A stretch of 39,117 nucleotides of DNA from PALSA-926 sp964476835 (lineage in GTDB: Bacteria > Pseudomonadota > Alphaproteobacteria > Micavibrionales > UBA2020), in the NCBI GenBank assembly GCA_964476835.1, contig CAYZCE010000019.1, positions 1-39,117 on the forward strand, given 5' to 3'. Of this stretch, positions 13,698 through 20,799 are shown piece by piece. The position numbers were made by a program, and so were the translations under genes. Position 1 is the stretch's first letter. Every line of letters begins with the position of its first letter. The notes under the pieces are model-generated. The model did not search any database. It had not been told where the DNA came from and saw only the letters and a list, made by a program, of their open reading frames with translations.

Positions 13698-14755
13698 CGC
13701 AGGCACCCGAACGCGCCGTCGGCGGCGCTTATCAACCTGAACAGGACGCACAGGAAGCGAGCATCCGCCCGCTGTCGCTCGCCGAATTCACCGGCCAGAA
13801 GAAATCGCGCGAAAACCTGAAAGTCTTCATCGAGGCTGCCAAGACGCGCGGCGAGCCGCTCGACCACGTGCTGCTGTTCGGCCCGCCCGGCCTCGGCAAG
13901 ACGACGCTGGCGCAGATCATCGCGCGCGAGATGGGCGTCGGATTCCGTGCGACCTCCGGCCCGGTCATTTCCAAGGCTGGCGACCTCGCCGCGATCCTGA
14001 CCAACCTGCAGCCGCACGACGTTCTGTTCATCGACGAAATCCACCGCCTGAACGCGGCGGTCGAGGAAATTCTCTATCCTGCGATGGAAGACCGCCAGCT
14101 CGACCTCATCATCGGCGAGGGGCCGGCGGCGCGCTCGGTGCGCATCGACCTGCCGCCGTTCACGCTGGTGGCGGCGACCACGCGCTCGGGCCTCATCACG
14201 CGGCCGCTGCGCGAGCGCTTCGGCATTCCGCTGCGGCTTGAATTTTATGCGCCGGAGGAATTGGCGCAGATCGTTCGCCGGGGCGCAGGCATCATCGGCA
14301 TGGACATCACGCCGGAAGGTGCCTTCGAGATCGCCCGCCGCTCGCGCGGCACGCCGCGCATCGCCGGGCGCCTGACCCGCCGCGTGCGCGACTTTGCGGC
14401 CGTCGGCGGCGTCAAGACGGTGGATGCGAAAGCGGCCGACGCGGCGCTGCTGAAACTGGAAGTCGACCATGCGGGGCTGGATTCAATGGACCGCCGCTAC
14501 ATGCGCTGCATCGCCGACAATTACGCAGGAGGCCCTGCGGGCGTCGAGACGATTGCGGCGGCTCTTTCCGAACAGCGCGATGTACTGGAGGAAGTGGTTG
14601 AGCCTTATCTCCTTCAATGCGGCCTCATCATCCGCACGCCGCGCGGGCGCATGATTTCGGATGCCGGCTACAAGCACCTCGGCCTGCCGGTGCCGCAAGC
14701 CGCACGGCAGATAGACTTGATGGTCGACCTGCCCGCGGGAGACGAGGTGCTGTGA
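13694..14755 (+). CDS. ruvB: Holliday junction branch-migration ATPase RuvB
   Basis: Hexameric AAA+ motor that drives branch migration with RuvA. The 353-residue product has Walker A GPPGLGKT (63-70), Walker B LFIDEIH (D114, E115), sensor 1 in VAATTRSGLIT, the arginine finger region PLRERFG, and a C-terminal winged helix. Sensor 2 reads GTPRIAGRLTRRVRDFA; the family usually has Asn and Leu where Gly and Thr stand here, a modest variation. All other motifs are intact. The start overlaps ruvA (ATGA), and the stop shares a base with the next gene (TGATG). Confidence 0.96.
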   Translation: MTQAPERAVGGAYQPEQDAQEASIRPLSLAEFTGQKKSRENLKVFIEAAKTRGEPLDHVLLFGPPGLGKTTLAQIIAREMGVGFRATSGPVISKAGDLAAILTNLQPHDVLFIDEIHRLNAAVEEILYPAMEDRQLDLIIGEGPAARSVRIDLPPFTLVAATTRSGLITRPLRERFGIPLRLEFYAPEELAQIVRRGAGIIGMDITPEGAFEIARRSRGTPRIAGRLTRRVRDFAAVGGVKTVDAKAADAALLKLEVDHAGLDSMDRRYMRCIADNYAGGPAGVETIAAALSEQRDVLEEVVEPYLLQCGLIIRTPRGRMISDAGYKHLGLPVPQAARQIDLMVDLPAGDEVL

Positions 14756-15513
14756 TGCGCTACTTGCTTGCCATTTTATTTTGCCTGACATTTGCAGTGC
14801 CCGCGCAGGCAGCGGAGATGAAAGCTGTCCTCGACGGCCCGCCGACGCTTGCCAAGGACGCTTCCGGCGACTATACGCTGTCGCTGCGCGACGCCGCCGG
14901 CAAGCCGATCACGGCGTCGGGTTTGCGCGAAGTTCATAAGTCAAAAGTGCACCTGCTTGTTGTCGACAGCAGCATGACGGATTACCAACACATCCACCCC
15001 ATCGCGGCGAGGGAGAGCTTCACGTTCTCCTTCACGCCAAAAACCGCGCATGACTATATGGCTTGGGCTGATGTCACCCTGAAGGGCGGTCATCATGCCT
15101 ATCTGCCGGTGCCGCTCAAGGGAACCGAGGCTTGCGCCGATCCCTGCATCGACCTGACGCCGAAACTGGAAGGCGATGCGGGCGGCCTGCACGGCGTGCT
15201 TTCTTTTGATGAACCGCCGCGCAAGGGTGCGATGTCGATGGCCACGCTGTCGCTGACCGCCGACGGCAAGCCGGTCAAGGACCTTGAACCGGTGATGGGC
15301 GCCTTCGCGCATGTCGTCGGTTTCTATACCGACCGTCCCGCGGTCGTGCACCTGCACCCGATGGGCGACGAACCCACCACTGATACGGCGCGTGGCGGGC
15401 CTGACCTGATGGTGCATCTGGAGCCGGAGACGGCGGGCGTCATCAAGCTCTTCGCGCAGGTGAAGCGCGGCGGGCAGGATATCTTCATTCCGTTTACGGT
15501 CGAGGTGAAGTGA
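14755..15513 (+). CDS. Exported two-domain protein with repeated His-x-His-Pro motifs
   Basis: A 252-residue protein with a clear signal peptide (MRYLLAILFCLTFAVPAQA, cut near residue 19), so it acts in the periplasm. Two halves repeat one pattern: a hydrophobic strand, then a segment ending in a His-x-His-Pro motif (LLVVDSSMTDYQHIHP near residue 65-80, and VVHLHPMG near 200). This resembles YtkA-like and heavy-metal-associated periplasmic domains, as I recall them, where the histidines may bind copper or another metal; that is inference. A single CADPC pair lies between the halves. It is coupled to ruvB upstream and ybgC downstream by overlapping codons, though functionally closer to the envelope genes. 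Confidence 0.78.
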   Translation: MRYLLAILFCLTFAVPAQAAEMKAVLDGPPTLAKDASGDYTLSLRDAAGKPITASGLREVHKSKVHLLVVDSSMTDYQHIHPIAARESFTFSFTPKTAHDYMAWADVTLKGGHHAYLPVPLKGTEACADPCIDLTPKLEGDAGGLHGVLSFDEPPRKGAMSMATLSLTADGKPVKDLEPVMGAFAHVVGFYTDRPAVVHLHPMGDEPTTDTARGGPDLMVHLEPETAGVIKLFAQVKRGGQDIFIPFTVEVK

Positions 15514-15914
15514 TGGAACACGAACTCAAGCTGCGCGTCTATTACGAAGATACCGACGCCGGCGGCATCGTTTATCACGCGAGCTATATCCGGTTCGCCG
15601 AGCGGGGGCGCACCGAATTCCTGCGTTCCGTCGGCTACGACCATGTGCAGCGCTTCAAGGACACGGGCACCGGCTTTGCTATCGTCAGCCTGAACGCCGA
15701 ATACCGCGCGCCGGCGCGCCTTGACGACCTTTTGACCGTCCGCACCAGCATCGCCCGCATGGGCGGCGCCAGTATGGAAATGAAACAGGACATCTACCGC
15801 GGCGACCAGCTGCTGGTGGAGATAAAAGTCACCGCCGTCTGTATTGATAGCGGCCTGAAAGCTGTTAGATTACCGCAGGAACTACGCGATATTTACGAAC
15901 CGAGGAGCGCTTAA
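15513..15914 (+). CDS. ybgC: Acyl-CoA thioesterase YbgC of the Tol-Pal cluster
   Basis: Hotdog-fold thioesterase of the 4-hydroxybenzoyl-CoA thioesterase type; in E. coli it hydrolyses short or medium acyl-CoA and associates with the inner-membrane lipid enzymes. The 133-residue product has the active-site signature YYEDTDAGGIVYHASYIRFAE with the presumed catalytic Asp15, and the central strand LNAEYRAPARLDDLLTV. The ATG at 15513 is preferred; a GTG at 15510 overlaps the previous stop. It is the first gene of the standard ybgC-tolQRAB series and is followed after four bases by tolQ. Confidence 0.94.
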   Translation: MEHELKLRVYYEDTDAGGIVYHASYIRFAERGRTEFLRSVGYDHVQRFKDTGTGFAIVSLNAEYRAPARLDDLLTVRTSIARMGGASMEMKQDIYRGDQLLVEIKVTAVCIDSGLKAVRLPQELRDIYEPRSA

Positions 15915-15918
15915 GAAC

Positions 15919-16653
15919 ATGGATCCGACCGTCGCCATTCAAACCACGGCCCTCGCGGGCAGCCACGCCGCGCACGACCTTTCCGTCTGGGGATTGTTCC
16001 TCCAGGCCGACATTATCGTGAAGTTCATCATGCTGGCGCTGGTCTCCGCTTCGGTGTGGAGCTGGGCAATCATCATCGACAAATATATCACGCTCAAGAG
16101 CCTCGACATCCGCGCCAACAAGTTCGAAGGCTCGTTCTGGTCGGGCGAGGCGCTTGAGAAGATCTACAAGGCCATCCAGAACAAGCCCGGCGACCCCATG
16201 GCGCGCACTTTCTGCGCCGGCATGAACGAGTGGAAGCTGACGACCGACGCGAGCGGCGCGGATCACCTGCGCGCCAGCCTGCAGCAGCGCATCGACCGCT
16301 CGATGGGGACCTCGATCAGCCGCGAGCTGAACGTGCTGGAACGCTACATGACCTTCCTCGGCACCGTCGGCTCGACCGCGCCTTTCGTCGGCCTGTTCGG
16401 CACGGTGTGGGGGATCATGAACAGCTTCTCGGCCATCGCCGGTTCGCAGAACACCAGTCTTGCCGTCGTCGCGCCGGGCATTGCGGAAGCGCTGTTCGCG
16501 ACTGCGCTCGGCCTCGTCGCCGCGATCCCGGCGGTCATTGCCTATAACAAGTTCTCGACCGACCTCGGCCGCTACGGCGACAGGCTCGAGGCTTTCGCGG
16601 CGGAATTCAGCTCCATCCTCGGACGCCACTTCGAGCAGCAGGGGAAGCACTGA
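15919..16653 (+). CDS. tolQ: Tol-Pal system inner-membrane protein TolQ
   Basis: TolQ forms, with TolR, the proton-driven motor of the Tol-Pal system, which keeps the outer membrane attached during division. The 244-residue product has the MotA/TolQ/ExbB layout: one N-terminal membrane segment (about 29-55), a cytoplasmic domain, then two more segments (about 145-170 and 185-210). The last two carry FLGTVGSTAPFVGLFGTVWG and PGIAEALFATALGLVAAIPA, family hallmarks including the conserved Thr. It shares one base overlap with tolR (TGATG) for coupled synthesis. ExbB is excluded by the tolR-tolA-tolB context. Confidence 0.96.
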   Translation: MDPTVAIQTTALAGSHAAHDLSVWGLFLQADIIVKFIMLALVSASVWSWAIIIDKYITLKSLDIRANKFEGSFWSGEALEKIYKAIQNKPGDPMARTFCAGMNEWKLTTDASGADHLRASLQQRIDRSMGTSISRELNVLERYMTFLGTVGSTAPFVGLFGTVWGIMNSFSAIAGSQNTSLAVVAPGIAEALFATALGLVAAIPAVIAYNKFSTDLGRYGDRLEAFAAEFSSILGRHFEQQGKH

Positions 16654-17102
16654 TGGGTGCCAAGCTCGCTTCCGGCGGCCACCGTCGCGGACGCAGGCGC
16701 GCTTATGGCGTGATGGCCGACATCAACGTGACGCCGATGGTCGACGTCATGCTCGTGCTGCTGGTGATCTTCATGATCACTGCGCCGCTGCTCACCGCCG
16801 GCGTCTCGGTCGATCTGCCCAAGGCGAAGGCCAAGGCGATCAGCCAGCAGGACAACGCGCCGCTCGAGATCAGCGTCGACCGTAGCGGCAATATCTTTAT
16901 GGGCAAGACCTCGGTCAAGATCGAGCGGCTGCAGGGCATCCTCTCGGCCATCGCCAAGGAAAGCCCCGACCGCCGCGTCTATATCCGCGCAGACAGCAAG
17001 CTCGGCTACGGGCAGGTGATGGCGGTGATGGCCGCGGTGAATGCTTCCGGTTTCAGCAAGATCGCGCTGATCACGGACCCGACCTCGGCACAGGCGCAAT
17101 AG
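16653..17102 (+). CDS. tolR: Tol-Pal system inner-membrane protein TolR
   Basis: ExbD/TolR family partner of TolQ. The 149-residue product has a basic cytoplasmic N-terminus, then INVTPMVDVMLVLLVIFMIT, where D31 in the single membrane helix is the proton-conducting Asp. The periplasmic domain follows (VSVDLPKAKAKA..., ISVDRSGNIFMGKTSV, RVYIRADSKLGYGQVMAVMAAVNASG). All are typical and the length is normal. It is coupled to tolQ and followed after 12 bases by tolA. Confidence 0.96.
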   Translation: MGAKLASGGHRRGRRRAYGVMADINVTPMVDVMLVLLVIFMITAPLLTAGVSVDLPKAKAKAISQQDNAPLEISVDRSGNIFMGKTSVKIERLQGILSAIAKESPDRRVYIRADSKLGYGQVMAVMAAVNASGFSKIALITDPTSAQAQ

Positions 17103-17114
17103 ACAGGAAGCGGC

Positions 17115-17942
17115 ATGCGGCGCAGCGCGCTTATATCTTCCGTTGGTTTCCATGTGGCGATGGTGCTTATCGCCGCGCTCGGCTTGCCGTTCATCGCGCA
17201 CCGCGAATTCGTGATCCCGCCGCCGATCGTCATTGACGTTCTCGACATCTCAAAAGTGAAGGAAACCAACAAGATCGCGCCAGCGCCTCAACCAAAACCC
17301 GAGAAGCCGGAAGAAAAACCGCCCGCGCCGGCGAACAACACCGCCAACAACGCCGCCGTGCCGGTGCCGAAGCAAATGGCCAAGCCGGAAGAGAAGAAAG
17401 ACGTTAAGAAAGCCGCGGAAGCAACTGTATTAGATAAGAACGCGCCGCCCGACAAGGACAAGAAGAAAAAGAAGGACGAAGCGAAGAAGGAAACGCCGAA
17501 GGATTTCTCCTCCGTCCTCAAGAACCTGATGGACGCCAAGGACAAGCCCACCGCCAAGACCGACAAGCCGGACATGAAGCTCAATGAGAAGGCGGCACCC
17601 GCGCAGGCGCAGAACGCGCCGCTCGGCCCCAAGATGACGATGAGCGAGCAGGACGCTCTGCGCGCGCAGCTGGAGAAATGCTGGAACGTGCCCTTCGGCG
17701 CGAAGGACATCGAGAACATGGCGGTCGATATCTTTATGGTTATCAACCCCGACCGCACCCTGCGCGAGGCGCGGGTGGTCGACCAGTCGCGCTACAACAC
17801 CGACACCTTCTTCCGCGCCGCCGCCGACAGTGCGCTGCGCGCGGTGCGCAGTTCGATGTGCTCTCCATTTGACCTGCCGCCCGATAAATATGATACTTGG
17901 AATCAAACAACGGTCACCTTCAACCCGAAAGACATGTTCTGA
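17115..17942 (+). CDS. tolA: Tol-Pal system protein TolA
   Basis: TolA spans the periplasm and links the TolQR motor to TolB-Pal. The 275-residue product has a single N-terminal membrane anchor (about 6-25, ALISSVGFHVAMVLIAALGL), a Pro/Lys-rich middle (about 50-165) with runs of charged residues such as KDKKKKKDEAKK, and a C-terminal TonB-like domain (about 175-275: LRAQLEKCWNVPFGAKD..., PDRTLREARVVD, ALRAVRSSMCSPFDLPPDKY). It is shorter than E. coli TolA (421 residues) but usual for alphaproteobacteria. The middle is low-complexity, so sequence similarity alone would be weak; context settles the call. Confidence 0.93.
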   Translation: MRRSALISSVGFHVAMVLIAALGLPFIAHREFVIPPPIVIDVLDISKVKETNKIAPAPQPKPEKPEEKPPAPANNTANNAAVPVPKQMAKPEEKKDVKKAAEATVLDKNAPPDKDKKKKKDEAKKETPKDFSSVLKNLMDAKDKPTAKTDKPDMKLNEKAAPAQAQNAPLGPKMTMSEQDALRAQLEKCWNVPFGAKDIENMAVDIFMVINPDRTLREARVVDQSRYNTDTFFRAAADSALRAVRSSMCSPFDLPPDKYDTWNQTTVTFNPKDMF

Positions 17943-19270
17943 TGTCACGTAACCTTGCCCTTGCGCTTTTCTCCATCCTCGCCCTGACGGCCGCCGCGAC
18001 GCCGGCGCGCGCCGAACTGAAGATCGACGTCACCCGCGGGCAGGTGAACGCGATGCCGATCGCCATTCCCGATTTCGCCGCGCCGACAGGGACGGACCCG
18101 CAGCTCGGCCATGACATGGTCGAAGTGATTTCAAACGACCTCAACCGCTCCGGCCTGTTCCGCACGCTGGACCCGAAGTCGTTTATCCAGGACGCGGCAT
18201 CCGCGCAGGCGCATCCCAACTTCGGCGAATGGCGCGCGATCAACGCGCAGGCGCTGGTGACCGGCGTGCTGAGCAAGACGCCCGACGGTCGCACGCGCGT
18301 CGAGTTCCGCCTGTGGGACGCGACGGCCGAGCAGCAGATGATCGGCATGGCCTACATGACGACGCCTGCCAACTGGCGCCGCATTGCGCACATCATTTCC
18401 GACGCGATCTATAAGCGCGTCACCGGCGAAGACGGTTATTTCGACAGCCGCATCGTCTACGTCTCCGAAACCGGCCCCACCACGGCGCGGGTCAAGCGCC
18501 TCGCGATCATGGACCAGGACGGCGCCAATCACCGCTACCTCACCAACGGGCAGGACATCGTGCTGACGCCGCGCTTCTCGCCGACGCAGCAGCAGATCAC
18601 TTATATGGCGTACTACGGCAACAAGCCGCGCGTGTATGTCTATGACATCGACAGCGGCCGCCAGCATGTGCTGGGCGACTTCCCCGGCATGACCTTCGCG
18701 CCGCGCTTCTCGCCCGACGGCAAGAAGGTCGTCATGAGCTTGTCCAAGAACGGCAACAGCGACATCTACACGCTCGACCTGCAAAGCCGCGCGGTCACGC
18801 AGCTGACGCACGACCCGTCCATCAGCACCGCGCCTTCCTACGCGCCTGACGGCAAGCAGGTGGCGTTTGAATCCGACCGCAGCGGCTCGCAGCAGATCTA
18901 CGTCATGAACGCCGACGGCAGCAACCCGCACCGCATCACCTTCGGCGACGGCAAGTACGCCAGCCCGGTGTGGTCGCCGCGCGGCGACCTGATCGCCTTC
19001 ACCCGCATCTACCAGGGCCAGTTCTACATCGGCGTCATCCGCCCCGACGGCTCGGGCGAGCGCCTGATCACGCAGGCCTACCACGTCGAAGGCCCCACCT
19101 GGTCGCCCAACGGCCGCGTGCTTGCGTACTTCAAGGAAGTCTCGACCGGCTGGAACAAGACTGGCCGTCAGGCGCAGGTCTATACCATCGACCTGACCGG
19201 CTTCAACGAAATGCGCGTGCCCACGCCGCTCGATGCGTCCGACCCGGCTTGGTCGCCGCTCAACAAGTAA
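17942..19270 (+). CDS. tolB: Tol-Pal system periplasmic protein TolB
   Basis: Periplasmic partner of Pal and TolA. The 442-residue product has a signal peptide ending in TPARA (cleavage near residue 24), an N-terminal alpha/beta domain (about 25-165), and a six-bladed beta-propeller with repeated blocks such as PRFSPDGKKVVMS, PSYAPDGKQVAFESDRSG and PVWSPRGDLIAF. It overlaps the tolA stop (ATG at 17942). The next gene would normally be pal, but a palindromic repeat and the converging rppH follow instead. Confidence 0.96.
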   Translation: MSRNLALALFSILALTAAATPARAELKIDVTRGQVNAMPIAIPDFAAPTGTDPQLGHDMVEVISNDLNRSGLFRTLDPKSFIQDAASAQAHPNFGEWRAINAQALVTGVLSKTPDGRTRVEFRLWDATAEQQMIGMAYMTTPANWRRIAHIISDAIYKRVTGEDGYFDSRIVYVSETGPTTARVKRLAIMDQDGANHRYLTNGQDIVLTPRFSPTQQQITYMAYYGNKPRVYVYDIDSGRQHVLGDFPGMTFAPRFSPDGKKVVMSLSKNGNSDIYTLDLQSRAVTQLTHDPSISTAPSYAPDGKQVAFESDRSGSQQIYVMNADGSNPHRITFGDGKYASPVWSPRGDLIAFTRIYQGQFYIGVIRPDGSGERLITQAYHVEGPTWSPNGRVLAYFKEVSTGWNKTGRQAQVYTIDLTGFNEMRVPTPLDASDPAWSPLNK

Positions 19271-19277
19271 TAACCGC

Positions 19278-19353
19278 CATCCCGAACGCAGTGAGGGATC
19301 TTCAGGGCCGGTCGTATGACCGGCCTTTAAGATTCCTCGCTTTGCTCGGAATG
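19278..19353. repeat. Nested palindromic repeat between tolB and rppH
   Basis: An imperfect outer inverted repeat of about 25 bases per arm (CATCCCGAACGCAGTGAGGG on the left; CATTCCGAGCAAAGCGAGGA on the complementary right) encloses a perfect inner hairpin GGCCGGTC-GTAT-GACCGGCC (19306-19325). It starts 8 bases after the tolB stop. It is related to the element at 34822-34900. It could act as a bidirectional terminator or be a dispersed REP-like repeat. Confidence 0.85.
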
Positions 19354-19373
19354 ACAGGGGTGTTGAAGGGGCT

Positions 19374-19883
19374 TTATTTCTTCACGAACTCTGCGAAGTC
19401 GCGCATCACGCGTTCATAGACCGCGCGCTTGAAAGGCACGACGTAGTCGAGCAGGCGCTCGAGCGGCACCCATTTCCAGCGGCTGAATTCAGGGTCGTGG
19501 TGGGCGTCGAGGTCGATGTCGCCGTCCACGCCGGTGAAGCGCAGGGCGATCCACTTTTGGCGTTGGCCGCGGTAACGGCCCTCGAACAGCTTCTTCGCCG
19601 TGTGGGGCGGGAAGTCGTAATAGAGCCATTCCTCGATCATGCCGAGCAGCTCGGCCTTGCGCGTGCCGATTTCCTCTTCCATCTCGCGGAAGGCGGCGGC
19701 GGCGATATCTTCGCCTTCGTCGATGCCGCCTTGCGGCATTTGCCACGAATCTGCGCTGCCGATGCGTTCGGCGAGGAAGACCTGTCCTTGGTCGTTGAAG
19801 ATCACGAGGCCGACGCCGGGGCGGTAGGCGTCGTCGTAATTATTCTGGTGCCGCGTCTGCGGCTGCGTGTGATTGTCCGTCAT
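19374..19883 (-). CDS. rppH: RNA pyrophosphohydrolase
   Basis: Nudix hydrolase that removes pyrophosphate from 5' ends of transcripts, opening them to decay. The 169-residue product has YRPGVGLVIFNDQGQVFLAERI, the WQMPQGGIDEGED lead-in, and a complete Nudix box GGIDEGEDIAAAAFREMEEEIGT with REMEEE. PQGG just ahead of the box and the late QKWIALRF block are RppH signatures. The start is ATG 19883, giving MTDNHTQ; the frame remains open further upstream, but that part overlaps the previous gene. It is the last gene of the minus-strand series and overlaps the deacetylase gene by 44 bases. Confidence 0.94.
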   Translation of the reverse strand: MTDNHTQPQTRHQNNYDDAYRPGVGLVIFNDQGQVFLAERIGSADSWQMPQGGIDEGEDIAAAAFREMEEEIGTRKAELLGMIEEWLYYDFPPHTAKKLFEGRYRGQRQKWIALRFTGVDGDIDLDAHHDPEFSRWKWVPLERLLDYVVPFKRAVYERVMRDFAEFVKK

Positions 19884-20790
19884 AATGGAACTTATCTTTC
19901 CACATGGAGGACAAAGGTGCAAGCTTAATGCCACTCTCATTCAGGTGAGCGGCCCAATCCTTGATGATATTGAAAGTCAGCGGATAGGGATCGGCGATTC
20001 CGATCGCATAGCCACGCTGTTGCGCGATTTTTTCAAGGCTGGCGAGCTGCGCGCGGATATCGGCATCCGTCGTCTTCGCATCGATTTGCAGGTCGACGGC
20101 GAGGTAAGGCAGGCTCGCGGCTTGCGCGACGGCGGCGGCTTGCGAATTCGGCGTCTCCGGGTTCTCGATGAAGAAGAGGTTGTTCTTGTGTAGCGCGCCG
20201 AACACGGTCTCAAGATGCTTTTTGTCGGTCAGGAAACGCGAGCCCATCTCGTTGATGACGCCGTCGGTGCCGGCGCCTTGTTGCAGCACCCATGCAAGGT
20301 TGCTGTCGTTGTCCTGGTCGCTCAGGCGCGACGATAGCGCGCGCGGGCCGGGGTCGTCCTTGGGATAGTTGCCCGTCTCCATCGGCAGCGAGATCAGCGT
20401 ATCGTACTTCATCGATTGCGCCGTCTTGAGCAGCGAATTGTCTACCGCATAAGGGGAGAAGGCCAGCGTGACCTGCGCGGGCAGGGCGTCGAAGGCTTTT
20501 TCCGTCATCGGCGTCGAGAGGCCGAGGCCGGTGACGATCAACGCGATATACGGCTGCCCGCCTGCCGCCGCCGTCGGCACCGCGTTCGCTTGCGGGCCGA
20601 GATAGACGATCTTGACGTCGCCCGTAGCGGCGGGAATGCGCGCCTCCCAGTCCTTGACGGTCACGCTTGCGTTGAGTGCAAGCCAGCCCGCGACACTGCC
20701 GACGATCAGCGCGTACGCGGCACAAGCCTGGAGGAGGCGCTTTTTATGCGCCGCCGGAAATCCAGACCAGTTTTGCGCGAACCGCTTCAC
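19840..20790 (-). CDS. Divergent polysaccharide deacetylase family protein
   Basis: A 316-residue protein with a membrane anchor (about 20-40, LLQACAAYALIVGSVAGWLA) and a periplasmic divergent polysaccharide deacetylase domain (DUF610/YibQ type) from about residue 80. The block YIALIVTGLGLS replaces the IDD motif of true deacetylases by VTG, and the segment usually written HLPMEP reads SLPMETGNYPKDDPGPRAL. Such variants occur in alphaproteobacterial members as I recall, so catalytic activity is doubtful. Further blocks are GTDGVINEMGSRF and LFFIENPET. It follows ctpA by ten bases and overlaps rppH, the usual alphaproteobacterial order. Substrate unknown; probably peptidoglycan or envelope-related. 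Confidence 0.88.
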   Translation of the reverse strand: MKRFAQNWSGFPAAHKKRLLQACAAYALIVGSVAGWLALNASVTVKDWEARIPAATGDVKIVYLGPQANAVPTAAAGGQPYIALIVTGLGLSTPMTEKAFDALPAQVTLAFSPYAVDNSLLKTAQSMKYDTLISLPMETGNYPKDDPGPRALSSRLSDQDNDSNLAWVLQQGAGTDGVINEMGSRFLTDKKHLETVFGALHKNNLFFIENPETPNSQAAAVAQAASLPYLAVDLQIDAKTTDADIRAQLASLEKIAQQRGYAIGIADPYPLTFNIIKDWAAHLNESGIKLAPLSSMWKDKFHYDGQSHAAADAAPE

Positions 20791-20799
20791 TTCACCGCC

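Noticed and set aside
17115..17942. TolA as a TonB protein
   Set aside because: Both share the Pro/Lys-rich anchor layout, but the position between tolR and tolB and the ending domain favour TolA.
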